From positions 4,216,001 through 4,280,000 of the forward strand of contig CP087969.1 of the NCBI GenBank assembly GCA_024703915.1: 64,000 bases of DNA. Direction: 5' to 3'. The stretch is from Massilia sp. H-1. GTDB lineage: Bacteria > Pseudomonadota > Gammaproteobacteria > Burkholderiales > Burkholderiaceae_D. Below are positions 9,025 through 20,155 of this stretch, one piece after another; positions within the stretch are counted from its first letter, which is position 1; the number at the start of each line of letters is the position of its first letter. The notes beneath the pieces were generated by a model. The model was not told where the DNA came from. It made no database searches and worked only from the letters and a program-made list of their open reading frames with translations. Both the position numbers and the translations under genes were made by a program.

Positions 9025-10565
9025 ATGCATAACGAAGGTGCCATCACTGCCATCACCGCTAAGCGACTCACGCTCGCCCTTGCCGCCGCAGGCGCCATCG
9101 GCGGGGCGGTTGGTGCATTAACGGTTAACCATAACAATGCGGTCGCTGCTGACCGCGCCCGCACCGGCTCCCGCCGCGGTGGCGATACCGGCCGCCGCCG
9201 CGCCGGCTGCCGTGGCCGCCCCGGCGCCGGTCGCGGCCGGCGTCACGCTGCCCGACTTCACCACCATCGTCGCCCGCAACGGCCCGGCCGTGGTCAACAT
9301 CCGCGTCATCGGCAGCGTCAAGGCCAGCATGCAGCGCGGTCCAAACCTCGACGAGGATGATCCTTTCTTTGAATTTTTCCGTCGCTTCCAGGGTCCGCAG
9401 AATCCGCGCGGGCCGCAGCGCGACAGGCCCGTTTTTGGCGCCGGTTCCGGGTTCATCATCAGCCCGGACGGCACCATCCTGACCAATGCGCACGTGGTGC
9501 GCGACGCCAAGGAAGTCACGGTCAAGCTCAACGACCGGCGCGAATTCCGCGCCCGCGTGCTCGGCTCCGACCCCAAGACCGACGTGGCGGTCCTCAAGAT
9601 CGACGCCAAGAACCTGCCCACGGTGCCGGTCGGCAGTTCGCGCGATTTGAAAGTGGGCGAATGGGTGCTGGCGATCGGTTCGCCGTTCGGCCTCGAAAGC
9701 ACGGTCACGGCCGGCGTGGTCAGCGCCAAGGGGCGCTCGCTGCCGGATGAAACCCAAGTGCCGTTCATCCAGACCGACGTGGCCGTCAATCCCGGCAACT
9801 CGGGCGGCCCGCTGTTCAATACCAAGGGCGAAGTGATCGGCATCAATTCGCAGATCTACAGCCAGACCGGCGGCTACATGGGCCTGTCGTTCGCGATCCC
9901 GATCGACGTCGCCTTCCGCATCAAGGACCAGATCGTCGCCACCGGCAAGGTGCAGCATGCCAAGCTGGGCGTGACGGTGCAGGAAGTGAACCAGGGCTTC
10001 GCCGATTCGTTCAAGCTCGAGTCGCCTGGAAGGCGCGCTCGTGTCGAACGTGGAAAGGGCGGCGCGGCCGACAAGGCTTAGCCTCAAGTCGGGCGACGTG
10101 ATCCGCAAGCTCGACGGCCAGCCCATCATCGCCTCGGGCGACTTGCTTAAGCCATGCTCAGCCTGGCCAAGCCGGGCGACAAGGTCACCCTCGACGTCTG
10201 GCGCGAAGGCAAAACGGTACGCATCGACGCGCGCCTGGCCAATGCCGACGACAAGGTGGCCAACGCCGAACGGGGCGAGCTGGCCACGGCCGACAACAGC
10301 GCCCGCCTGGGCCTGGCCCTGCGTCCGCTCGACCCGAACGAGAAGCGCCAGTCCGGCATCGCGGCCTAGCCTGGTGATCGAAGACGCGGGCGGGGCCGCC
10401 GCCAATGCGGGCGTGCAGCCGGGCGACGTGCTATTGTCGGTCAACGGGCGTGCCGTGAGCACCGTCGAACAGGTGCGCGAAGTGGTCGGCAAGTCGAGCA
10501 AGTCGGTCGCCTTGCTGATCCAGCGCGGCGCCGATAAAATCTTCATCCCGGTGCGGATCGGCTGA
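9025..10565 (+). CDS. Do/DegP-family periplasmic serine protease (frame interrupted)
   Basis: About 510 residues. N-terminal membrane-spanning or signal segment (residues 14-35), then an Ala/Pro-rich linker. Trypsin-like domain with His in TNAHVV, Asp in KTDVAVLKI and Ser in NPGNSGGPLF; two PDZ domains follow (SGDVIRKLDGQPI and ANAGVQPGDVLLSVNGRAV). It degrades or refolds misfolded envelope proteins. Scars at 10075, 10145 and 10365 each fall where GCCGGC restores the family sequence (ADKAGLKSGD, DLPAMLSL, IAAGLVIED); further indels lie near 9155 and 10030. It is followed at 18 bp by a two-component pair. Confidence 0.92.
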
Positions 10566-10583
10566 TTTGAGGTAAGGGTCACA

Positions 10584-11242
10584 ATGCGTTTGCTGCTGGT
10601 AGAAGACGATACGATGATCGGCGAAGTGGTGCTCGACCTGCTGCGGGCCGAGCACTACGCCGTCGACTGGGTCAAGGACGGCGAAATGGCCGACACGGCC
10701 CTGCGCCAGTCGCAAAGCTACGACCTGGTGATCCTCGACCTGGGCCTGCCGCGCCTGGACGGTCTGGACGTGCTGCGCGCCATGCGCAGCCGCAAGGACC
10801 GCACCCCGGTGCTGATCGCCACCGCGCGCGACGCGGTGGCCCAGCGCATCGCCGGGCTCGATGCGGGCGCCGACGACTACGTCCTCAAACCCTACGACCT
10901 CGACGAACTGCTGGCGCGCCTGCGCGCTGCTGCGGCGCGCCATGCACGCGCCGAGCCGGTATTCGAATACAAGAACATCGCCATCAATCCCGCCACCCGC
11001 GAAGTGCAGGTCGACGGCGCCGTCGTGATCCTGTCGGCGCGCGAATGGGCCGTGCTCGAAGCCCTGATCGCCCGCCCGGGCGTCGTGCTCTCGCGCGCCC
11101 AGCTCGAGGAAAAGCTGTACAGCTGGCGCGACGAAGTGTCCAGCAACGCGGTGGAAGTCTACATCCACGGCCTGCGCAAAAACTTGGCAGTGAACTGATC
11201 CAGAATGTGCGCGGGGTCGGCTACATGGTGCCGCGGCCATGA
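10584..11242 (+). CDS. OmpR/QseB-family response regulator (frame interrupted at 3' end)
   Basis: About 219 residues. Receiver domain: acidic pair VEDD, phospho-acceptor Asp in LVILDLGLPRLDG, Lys in VLKPYD. Winged-helix DNA-binding domain from about residue 125 (LSAREWAVLEAL, SSNAVEVYIHGLRK). A base missing from an A-run at about 11187 shifts the last 18 residues; corrected C-terminus is VRGVGYMVPRP. Its stop overlaps the kinase ATG (ATGA). Pairing with an HtrA protease suggests an envelope-stress regulon, by inference. Confidence 0.93.
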
Positions 11243-12572
11243 AGGTGTCGCATTCGCTGCGCGGACGCCTGCTGTGGTTCCTGCTGGCGGCCATCAGCAT
11301 CGCCGCCGTGGTGCAGGCCTCGATCGCCTACCGCACCGCGCTGGCCAATGCCGACCAGATCTTCGACTATCACATGCAGCAGATGGCGCTGGCGCTGCGT
11401 TCGGGCACGCCGCTGTCGAACACCGATCCGCGCGACGGGCTCGGGCAGCAGGCCGAAAACAATGAACTGCTGGTGCAGGTCTGGACCCCGGACGGGGTGC
11501 AGACCTTCCGCACCATCTCCAGCGCGCGCCTGCCGCAGCACGCGGTGCTCGGTTTTTCCAACGTCAATGAGAACAACACCACCTACCGCGTATTCTCGAT
11601 CCAGACCCCGACCCAGACGCTGCAGGTAGCCCAGGACATGGCCGTGCGGCGCAACATGGCCTAAGCAACATGGCGCTGCGCACGGTCGGCCCGATCGCCG
11701 TGATGATGCCGATCCTGATGCTGGTCGTGTGGCTGGTCGTGAGCGGCTCGCTCAAGCCGGTGGCGCGGGTGCGTGCGCAGGTGGCGGCGCGCCAGGCGGA
11801 TGATTTGTCGCCGGTCTCGGAAGCGGGGCTGCCGGACGAAGTGCTGCCGCTGGTGCAGGAACTCAATTTGCTGTTCGGGCGCGTCAAGACCGCGTTCGAC
11901 GCGCAGCAGCACTTCGTGGCTGACGCCGCGCACGAACTGCGCACCCCGCTGGCCGCGCTCAAGCTGCAGGCGCTCAGCCTGGAGCGGGCCGAATCGGGCG
12001 AAGCGCGCGGGGTGGCGATCGGCCGCCTGACGGCCGGCATCGAGCGGGCCACGCGCCTGGTCGAGCAGCTGCTGGTGCTGGCGCGCCAGGAAGCGAGCGA
12101 CGCCAGCGGCGCCAGCGACGAGCGGGTCAACCTGGCCGACCTGGCGCGGCGCGCGGTGGCCGACATGGCCGGCGCGGCGCAGGCCAAGGGCGTGGACCTG
12201 GGCATCCAGCAAGCCGACGACGCCACGGTCAAGGGGCAGGGCGACGCCCTCATGGTCCTGATGCGCAACCTGGCCGACAACGCCATCAAGTACACGCCCG
12301 AGGGCGGCACGGTCGACGTATCGGTGACGGCGCAGGACCAGGGTGCGCTGCTGGTGGTGGAAGACAGCGGACCGGGCATCCCGGCCGAAGAACGCGAGCG
12401 CGTGTTCGACCGCTTCTACCGGATTGCCGAAGCAGCGAAGCGGGGCGGCAGCGGGCTGGGGCTGGCGATCATCAAAGCCATCGCCGAGCGGCATGGCGCC
12501 CAGCTGACGCTGGACAGTTCCGAGCGTCTTGGCGGCCTGCGCATCGCGATCCGTTTCCCAAAAATTGCTTGA
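11239..12572 (+). CDS. EnvZ/QseC-type sensor histidine kinase (frame interrupted)
   Basis: About 444 residues. TM1 (residues 9-30), a periplasmic sensor of about 120 residues, TM2 (AVMMPILMLVVWLVVSG), HAMP, then the H-box FVADAAHELRTPLAAL, N-box NLADNAIKY, G1 DSGPGI and G2 GSGLGLAI. All catalytic motifs are present. One scar at 11660 (GCCTAAGC for GCCGGC, giving RNMAGNMAL) interrupts the frame just before TM2. Partner of the overlapping response regulator. Confidence 0.93.
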
Positions 12573-12574
12573 AG

Positions 12575-12665
12575 CGCGTTGGGGGTCAGGTCTGACATCC
12601 GGACACGGGCTCATGCGCGCTGCGCATGAGCCCGTGTCCGGATGTCAGACCTGACCCCCAACGCG
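12575..12665. repeat. Perfect 44-bp-arm inverted repeat (long hairpin)
   Basis: Arms 12575-12618 and 12622-12665 are perfectly complementary with a 3-base loop (12619-12621). The arm contains GGGGTCAGGTCTGACATCC and GGACACGGGC. It lies between the convergent kinase and DUF2059 genes and could end both transcripts. From memory, repeats with this GGGGTCAGGTCTGAC core occur many times in Massilia/Duganella genomes, so it is probably a dispersed element. Confidence 0.85.
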
Positions 12666-12694
12666 TGACCTCCAACGCGCTCCCACCACACTGC

Positions 12695-13198
12695 TCAGCT
12701 GCGGTTGATCGCGCCCATCAGCAGGAAACCTTCGTGGTGGATATATTGTTCGGCGCCGTCGAATTCCTTCTTCGCCTTGATGAACTCGGGACGGGCCATG
12801 TCCTTGCGCTCGGCCGCCGTTGGCACCGGTCCGCCGCCGCCGCCAAGACTCGCGCGCCCGTTGTAGGTCGCGTGCAGCACCTTCTGGCCGTAGGCCGACT
12901 TGTAGTAGTGCGTCATCTCCAGCGCGGTGGCCATGCTCAGATAGCGGCGCGACTGGCGTCCCAGGCGCTGGTGAATTTCGGCCGCGGGCACCTTGGCCAG
13001 CTTGGCAAAGGCGATCGCGCGCTTCTCTTCGCTCATGAAACCACTGGTGCCGGTGATCGTGCGCATCATTTTTTCAGTCTGCATCGCTGCCATCAGCTCG
13101 GTTACCGCTTTCAGATGCGCCACCGGCTCATCGGCCGCGCGGACCAGGGAAGCCGCTACCAGCATGCCGACCAGCAGAAGTACTTTGACGAATTTCAT
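12695..13198 (-). CDS. DUF2059 domain-containing secreted protein
   Basis: 167 residues, uninterrupted. Signal peptide MKFVKVLLLVGMLVAASLVRA ends at AxA. The mature part is helical: AVTELMAAMQTEKMMRTI, then ALEMTHYYKSAYGQKVL, the typical DUF2059 core (often written FYxTPxGQ). Function unknown; periplasmic. Start chosen at the ATG directly before the signal peptide, although the frame extends upstream. Confidence 0.85.
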   Translation of the reverse strand: MKFVKVLLLVGMLVAASLVRAADEPVAHLKAVTELMAAMQTEKMMRTITGTSGFMSEEKRAIAFAKLAKVPAAEIHQRLGRQSRRYLSMATALEMTHYYKSAYGQKVLHATYNGRASLGGGGGPVPTAAERKDMARPEFIKAKKEFDGAEQYIHHEGFLLMGAINRS

Positions 13199-13250
13199 TG
13201 TGTTCCCAGAATTTGAATTATTGTCGTGGATGCAATTATACAAAAAATAA

Positions 13251-14026
13251 TTAACGGACAATCAATTCCGTGGCGCCGCCGACAAAGATCGTCTCGCCAT
13301 CGATCCGGGTTTCGATCTTGCACGGATTGCCGAGCGCGGCGCCCTGGTACAGGGTCAGCGGCCGGCCCAGCCAGGCGCTGAGCGCAGCCGGCCGCCACGC
13401 CCGTGGCGAGGTCTTCCTGGGCCGGATCGAGGTGGTTGAAATTGCGCCCTTCGTAGACATCCTCGCCCACGCGGCAATACACATAGCAGCCGTTCACCCC
13501 GTTTGCCTTGCCCCACTCGCTGATGCGCGCCAGGGGCGGGCGCAGGGCGTGCAGCGCAGCGCTGTCGCGCACTTCGATCAGTAGTTTGGGACTTCCCACC
13601 GATGCCAGCAGCGGCGCCGAGGCCAGTTGCAGCGCCGCTTCGCCCAGCAGCTGCGCTTAAGAGGCCGGGATCGATGCCGAGCGGTGCGACCGCCTGGCGC
13701 CGCACGCCGGCTGAAGGTGCTGCCGCCGGTGCTCAGCAAGTCAATGCGCTGGCCGCGCATGGCGGTCGTCAGCTGCGCCGGTCCGCCGCGTTCGCGCAGC
13801 ACATGGGCCGCCGCCAGGGTGGCATGCAGGCACAGGGGCTGCGCGCGTGCGGATAGTAGAAGTCCGCTTCGATCTGCGCCGTCCCCGTCAGAAACACGCT
13901 GGTGCGCCCCTGCGCCACGGCAAACGCTTGCCGTTCGGCCGTTTGGTCCGGTCCGTCCTCGACCACCATGGCCACATTGCCCTTGCCCGCGCTGGCGCCG
14001 AAACAGCGTAATTCATGTACCCGCAT
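13251..14026 (-). CDS. PhzF family isomerase-like protein (frame interrupted)
   Basis: About 258 residues. N-terminal GKGNVAMVVED corresponds to the PhzF GNPLAVV region; HATLAAAHVL is the family GHATLA motif; HLDPAQEDLATGVAAGC corresponds to the DPATGSAAG motif near the C-terminus. PhzF proteins are diaminopimelate epimerase-fold isomerases, mostly of unknown substrate. At least four indels split it (about 13385, 13655, 13700, 13855); that at 13655 shows the CTTAAGC scar. Its start abuts the dnaE2 LexA box region, so the two genes are divergent. Confidence 0.82.
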
Positions 14027-14061
14027 GCGATTTTCCTGTGTCTGTCGTGTGGTGGTATATA

Positions 14062-14077
14062 CTGTATATTCATACAG
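14062..14077 (+). promoter_or_regulatory. LexA (SOS) box upstream of dnaE2
   Basis: CTGTATATTCATACAG, a perfect CTGT-N8-ACAG LexA operator, 33 bp before the dnaE2 ATG, within a divergent promoter region shared with phzF. It places dnaE2 under the same SOS control as imuA-imuB. Confidence 0.92.
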
Positions 14078-14110
14078 TATTTTTTCTTTCCATTATTGTA
14101 GCGTTTCCGT

Positions 14111-17100
14111 ATGTCTTACGCTTCCCCGCCCCAGAGCCTGCCCGACTATGCCGAGCTGTTCTGCCTGACCAATTTTTCCTTTCTGCACGGCGCCTCGCAC
14201 GCCGAGGAACTGGTCGCGCGCGGTGCAGCTCGGCTATACGGCGCTGGCCATCACCGACGAGTGTTCGCTGGTAGGCGTGGTGCGCGCCCACGCCGAGGCG
14301 AAAAAGGCGGCGCTGCCGCTGATCATCGGCGCCCACTTCCACCTCACCAATCCGGACGGCAGCGCCGCGCTGTCGCTGATCCTGCTGGCGCAAAACCGCA
14401 ACGGCTACGGCAATCTGTCGGAACTGATCACGCTGGCGCGCACGCGCAGCGAAAAGGGCTTCTATCACCTGATGCCGTCCGACCTGGCCGATCCCGCGCC
14501 TGGCCCGGGCCCACCTGCGCCAGCTGCCCGACTGCCTGGCGATCCTGCTGCTTAGCCTATCCCGGTTACGACAGCGCCGGCGTGGACCGCCTGCACGCCC
14601 AGGCCGCGTGGATCAGCGCCACCTTTCCGGGTCGCGCCTGGATCGGCCTGAACCTGCTGCACCGCGCCTTCGACGATGCCCACCGCGCCACCGTCGAGGA
14701 AGTCGCGTGGCAGCACGATGTGCCGATCACGGCGCTCGGCCACGTGTGCATGCACGTGCGCTCGCGCAAACCGCTGCACGACACGCTGTGCGCGGTGCGC
14801 GTCGGCAAAGCGGTGGGCGAGTGCGGCTACGCGCTGTCGCAGAACGCCGAACAGCACCTGCGCGCGCCTGCGCCTGGCCAATATCTACGCGCCCGAGGTG
14901 CTGGCCGAAACGGTGCGCATCGCGCGCCTGTGCACCTTTTCGCTGAGCGAACTGCGCTACGAATATCCCGACGAGCTGGTGCCGCCCGGCGAGACCGCGT
15001 CCGGCTACCTGCGCAAGGAAACCTACATCGGCGCCCATCACCGCTTCCCGCTCGGGATCCCGGCCCAGGTGCAGGGCCAGATCGAGCACGAACTGGGGCT
15101 CATTGCCGACCTGCGCTACGAGCCGTATTTTCTGACCGTGTACGACATCGTGCGCTATGCGCGCTCGGTCGGCATCCTGTGCCAGGGACGCGGCTCGGCC
15201 GCCAATTCGGCCGTCTGCTACTGCCTGGCGATCACCGAGGTCGATCCGGGCCGCGGCAATCTGCTGTTCGAGCGCTTCATTTCGAAAGAGCGCGACGAGC
15301 CGCCCGACATCGACGTCGACTTCGAACACCAGCGGCGCGAGGAGGTGATCCAGTACATCTACAACAAGTACGGGCGCGACCGCGCGGCGCTGGCGGCGGT
15401 CGTCATCAGCTACCGGCCCAAGAGCGCGCTGCGCGATTCCGGCAAGGCGCTCGGGATCGACCTGGCCATCGTCGAAAAAGTCGCCAAGACCCACCACTGG
15501 TTCGACAGCAAGGAAGATCTGGTCAAGCGTCTGGCCGAGTGCGGGCTCGATCCCGAATCCACGCTGGCGCAGCAGTGGGCCACGCTGGCCCAGCGCCTGC
15601 TCGGTTTTCCGCGCCACCTGTCGCAGCACCCGGGCGGTTTCGTGATCGCCCAGGGCAAGCTGTCGCGCCTGGTGCCGATCGAGAACGCGACCATGCTTGA
15701 CCGCAGCGTGATCCAGTGGGACAAGGACGATCTGGAAGAACTGGGTCTGCTCAAGGTGGACGTGCTGGCGCTGGGCATGCTGTCGGCGCTGCGCCGCACG
15801 CTGGAACTGGTGAGCCAGCAGCGCGGCACGGTGTTCTCGATGCAGGACATTCCGCCCGAAGACCCGGCCACCTACGACATGATCTGCAAGGCCGACACCA
15901 TCGGCGTGTTCCAGATCGAATCGCGCGCAAATGAGCATGCTGCCGCGCATGCTGCCGCGTACCTTTTACGATCTGGTGATCGAGGTGGCGGTGGTGCGCC
16001 CGGGCCCGATCCAGGGCGGCATGGTGCACCCGTATCTGCGCTTAGCGCCAGGGACTGGAAGAACCGGTCTATCCGAAAGAGGAGCTCAAGGCGGCGCTCG
16101 AACGCACGCTGGGGATTCCGATCTTCCAGGAGCAGGTGATGCAGGTGGCGATGATCGCGGTTAGCTTCACGCCGGGCGAGGCAGACCAGCTGCGGCGCGC
16201 GATGGCGGCCTGGAAGCGCAAGGGCGGGATGGAAAAATACTATGGCCGCATCGTCAGCGGCATGCTCGAACGCGGCTACGAACTCGCTTTCGCCGAATCG
16301 ATCTTCAGCCAGATCCAGGGCTTTGGCGAATACGGTTTCCCGGAGTCGCACGCGGCCAGTTTCGCGCTGCTGGCGTATGCCAGTTCCTGGCTCAAGTGCC
16401 ACGAGCTAAGCCGCCTTTTTGTGCGCGCTGCTGAACAGCCAGCCGATGGGCTTTTACAGCCCGTCGGCGCTGGTGCAGGACGCGCAGCGCCATGGCATCG
16501 AGGTGCGCGCGACCGACATCACCGTCAGCGGCTGGGACTCGGCGCTCGAGCCGTCGGCCCAGGCGCAGCCGGCATGGTGCGCCTGGGCCTGTCGCTGTTG
16601 CGCGGCATGCGGGCAGAGACGGCGGCGCGGATCGAGGATGCGCGCGATCCGTCCGTTCGAGAGCGTCTCCGATCTGGCGCGCCGCGCCCAGCTCGACCGC
16701 CACGACCTGCAGGTGCTGGTTGGCGCCAATGCGCTCGCCGCGCTGGCCGGGCACCGGCGCCAGGCGCTGTGGCAGGCGGTCGGCGCGGTGCCCGACAAGG
16801 ATCTGCTGCGGCCGACTTCACCGGTGGAAGAAATACCGCAGCTGGCCGCGCCCAGCGAGGGCGAGAATATCGTGGGCGACTACCGGGCCCAGGGACTGAC
16901 GCTCGGACGCCATCCGCTGGCGCTGCTGCGCGCCTTGCTGGCCAATCGCTTTCTGCCGAGCGTCCACCCTCAACGATTACCAGGATGGCCAGCTGGCGCG
17001 CGCGGCCTAAGCATCGTCACGGTGCGCCAGCGGCCCGGCACCGCCAAGGGCGTGCTGTTCATGACGCTCGAAGACGAAACGGGCAATGTGAATGTGATCG

Positions 17101-17273
17101 TGTGGCCGTCGCTGGTCGAGCAGCAGCGCAAGGAAGTGCTGGGCGCGGCGCTGCTGGGCGTGTACGGCGTGTGGCAGCGCCAGGGCGAGGTGCGGCACCT
17201 GGTGGCCAAGCGGCTGGTGGACATGTCGGCGCTGCTGGGCCGACTCGATACCACCAGCCGCAATTTCTGCTGA
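14111..17273 (+). CDS. dnaE2: Error-prone DNA polymerase DnaE2 (frame interrupted)
   Basis: About 1050 residues, C-family polymerase. PHP domain at the N-terminus (YAELFCLTNFSFLHGASHAEEL, ALAITDECSLVGV). The palm contains GRGSAANSAVCYCLAITEVDP and the catalytic acidic motif PDIDVDFEHQRREE. The OB-fold near the C-terminus ends LGRLDTTSRNF. It extends mismatched or lesion termini in SOS mutagenesis with ImuA/ImuB. Scars at about 14549, 16039, 16404 and 17006 fall on expected GCCGGC (for example HEPAAF and ARAAGIVTV); other indels are near 14220, 14500, 14865, 15930, 16575 and 16970. Confidence 0.92.
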
Positions 17274-17283
17274 CGCTGTGCGG

Positions 17284-17687
17284 CTACATCGTCTAAGCGT
17301 ACCGTAATAGCTGTGAATCTGCTGCTTCCACTGCGGATTGGCCATGTCGGGCCAGTGGTCGGTATCGAAGCCCGGCGCATTCTCGATGCGCGCCTTGTCG
17401 ATATCGAGGCGGAACTGCTTGTTCACGGTGTCGAGCTGGAGCGCTTCCCAGGGAACGGCAAATAATTTTTCGCCGATACTGAGAAAGCCCCCGCTCGACA
17501 TGACCGCATACGCGATCTTCCCGGTGCGCATGTCGAGCATGATTTCCTTGATTTCGCCAAGGTGCTCGTTTTGCAGGTTGTGGACATGGTCGCCAATGAG
17601 GGTATTGGCGCCCATCAGTTCAGGGCCAGGCCCCTTGTGGCCATTGTCGACATACATGCCATAGGCATCGCGTTCTTCGTAGGACAT
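17284..17687 (-). CDS. PRC-barrel domain protein (3' end interrupted)
   Basis: About 133 residues. PRC-barrel core: MGANTLIGDHVHNLQNEHLG, EIKEIMLDMRTGKIAYAV, GEKLFAVPWEAL. Such proteins are stress-associated small soluble proteins, partner unknown. AAGGGAGGTC precedes the ATG at a good distance. At about 17293 the reverse complement of GTCTAAGC replaces GCCGGC; repair gives YYGTPAM and the TAG at 17284-17286. Convergent with dnaE2. Confidence 0.82.
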
Positions 17688-17870
17688 TTTGACCTCCCTT
17701 GGTAAAAGTGACAGCATGAGGGGGCGCGCAACGGGTCTGTTCGCTGCTTCACGCAAGCAATTCCCGAAATGCATTTCATTCCTCAAATAATGCAATCTGT
17801 CGCACCAGCGCAAAAAAGTGGCTCAGTATTTACTAAAGTAGCGTTTGGTAAAGAAAAAAGGACCAAAAGC

Positions 17871-19481
17871 ATGACTCACACAACGACACTCGCCGCCCTG
17901 TGCGCGCTCGGACTGAGCGCACTGGCGCAGGCCCAGGAACCGGTACCGGTTCCGGAAACCAGCTGGGTCGGCCAGTTCAGTATAGGCGGTCAATCGACCG
18001 CCATCGTCCTGCACGAACGCTCCGGGGCGCCGGGCGCCCTGTCCAGCCTCGACGTGCCGTCCAAGGGCGCGCGCGAGATCCCCCTCAAGAATTTCAGCCT
18101 GGACCAGCGCAGCCAGCCATTTCGAGCTGCAGGGCGGCCCCGACCTGTTCACCTTCGACGGCAAGCGCAGCGCCAAAGGCATCAGCGGCACCGTGCGCCA
18201 GGGTGCGCAGAGCGGCAAGTTCGAGCTGGTTGCGCTCCAGCCAGCCCCCGAAATGCTGATCCGCAACCTGTCCGGCAGCTACCGGCTGGCCCCGGGCCAT
18301 GTGATCGACATGGGGCCGATGGACGAGCTGGGCGGCCAGCTCGCCTTCCTCGACAACAAGACGCGCCGCATGGGACCGCTGCAGGGCTTGTCGTCCAGCA
18401 GCTTCGTTTCGGGGCCGTCGCTCGGCATGCCGTATCCGTTCGCCATCCGCGCCGACTTCGTCAAGGACAAGCAGGGTGTCGTCACGGCCATGCGCTGGAC
18501 CGAGGGCAAGAAGAGCGTGCTGGCCAGGAAGATCGCGCCGCACCGCGTGGAAGACGTCACCGTCGCCAATGGCGACGTGACGCTCAAGGGCACGCTGCTG
18601 CTGCCGCAAACGCCGGGCCCGCACCCGGCCATCGTGTTCGCCCACGGTTCCGGCCCGGCCACGCGCAATGTCGGCGCCTGGAATACCTTCTTCGTCCGCC
18701 AGGGCATCGCCGTGCTCTCGCTCGACAAGCGCGGCGCCGGCGCCTCGGGCGGCGACTGGACCAAGGCCAGCCTGGCGACGATCGCCGACGACTGGCTGGC
18801 CGGCGTGGCCATGCTCAAGGCGCGCGCCGATATCGACGCCAAGCGCATCGGCGTGCACGGCTCCAGCCAGGGTGGCTGGACCGCGCCCATGATGGCGGTC
18901 AAGTCAAAGGACATCGCCTACGTGATCGTGCGCGCCGGTTCGGCCAATACCGTGCGCGACACCATGGTCCACGAAATCGGCTGGAGCGTGCGCGACGCAG
19001 GCTTCACGGAAGCGGACGCCAAAGAAGCGGAAGAGGGCACCGGACGCCTGTTCGACAACGCCGGTCTCCCGTGGGCCGAGTTCAGCAAGTTGTCGGCGCC
19101 GCTCAAGGCGCGCCCCTGGGCGAATGCCGCCTGGGCGGTGCACATGAGCGAAGCGGGCTGGGGCCGCGGCTGGAGCGTGCTCAATGCCGCTTACGACCCG
19201 GCCGAGACGCTGGCGAAGGTGAGCGTGCCGGTGTTGTGGTTCCTGGGCGACCTTGACCATAACGTGCCGAGCGCGGAGAGTGCCAAACGGCTGGAGACGG
19301 CGCGTCTGGCGTCCGGCAACAAGGATTTCACGGTGGTGCGCATGGCCGATGCTTAGCCACGCCTTCCTCGAAACGAAGACCGGCAACAATAACGAATTCC
19401 CGGTGCTGACCACGGCGTCCGTCTTACTATTGGGAGAAGATGGAGGGCTGGCTGCGCGAGCACCACTACAGCCAACCGTAG
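17871..19481 (+). CDS. Secreted alpha/beta hydrolase (frame interrupted)
   Basis: About 535 residues. Signal peptide MTHTTTLAALCALGLSALAQA; AAAAAGGA-like site upstream of this ATG. An N-terminal beta-rich domain of about 200 residues is followed by the hydrolase fold: IVFAHGSGPATRN (oxyanion region), LSLDKRGAGASGG, nucleophile in HGSSQGGW, acid in FLGDLDHNV, His in MADAGHAFLE. Probably a periplasmic serine esterase or peptidase. Indel near 18120; scar at 19354 (GCTTAGCC for GCCGGCC). Corrected C-terminus ends WLREHHYSQP. Confidence 0.85.
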
Positions 19482-19596
19482 TTCCTTTGCATGGAATGTC
19501 CTGAAATGATCGAAACTGGTCCGCAAGCGAGCGGCGAGATCTTCAGGACATCAGCAAGATAGAGGCTTATACTTCACCATGAAAAGGAAGCCTCTC

Positions 19597-20155
19597 ATGA
19601 AAACGTGTCTGATTGTGATCGATGTCCAGGAATCGTTCCGCCACCGCCCGTACTCCACCGAAACCGGGATGGCCGCTTACCTGCAAGCCCAGAACGCCCT
19701 GATCATCGGCTGCGAGGAGCGCGGCATTCCGATCGTCCGGATCCTGCACACGGACGGCCCGGCGCAGGCGGACAACCCGTTTGCGATCGAGTCCGGCCAC
19801 GTGGTCCCGATGCGCGGCCTGCGCGACTACACACCTGCGGCCAGCTTCCTGGAAGCGGCGCCACAGTGCGCTGGTGGGCACCGGGCTGGACGTCTGGCTC
19901 ACGGAGCAGGGCATCGGGCGCCTGATCATCAGCGGCATCCGCACCGAGCAATGCTGCGAGACGACGACCCGCCATGCGTCCGACCTGGGCTGGCAGATCG
20001 ACTACGTCACCGACGCCACCCACACCTACGACATGCTGCAGCCGGACGGCAGCCCCCTGAGCGCGGCCGACATCAAGGCGCGCACCGCCACCGTGTTGAG
20101 CGGGCGCTTCGCGACCCTGTGCACGGTCGGGCAAGCACTGGCCCGGGCCGCATGA
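19597..20155 (+). CDS. Isochorismatase-family cysteine hydrolase (frame interrupted)
   Basis: About 186 residues. KTCLIVIDVQESF carries the catalytic Asp; SGIRTEQCCETTTRHA carries the catalytic Cys; VTDATHTYD completes the family pattern. Start chosen at 19597 because GGAAG lies 6 bp before it; an in-frame ATG at 19579 is possible. An indel near 19870 shifts the frame after ASFLEAA. The stop overlaps the next ATG (ATGA), giving a two-gene operon with a GlxA-type regulator, a frequent pairing. Confidence 0.87.

Noticed and set aside
12593..12664. Short peptides starting MSPCPDVRPDPQ on both strands at the hairpin
   Set aside because: They are simply the two arms of the perfect inverted repeat read into neighbouring sequence.
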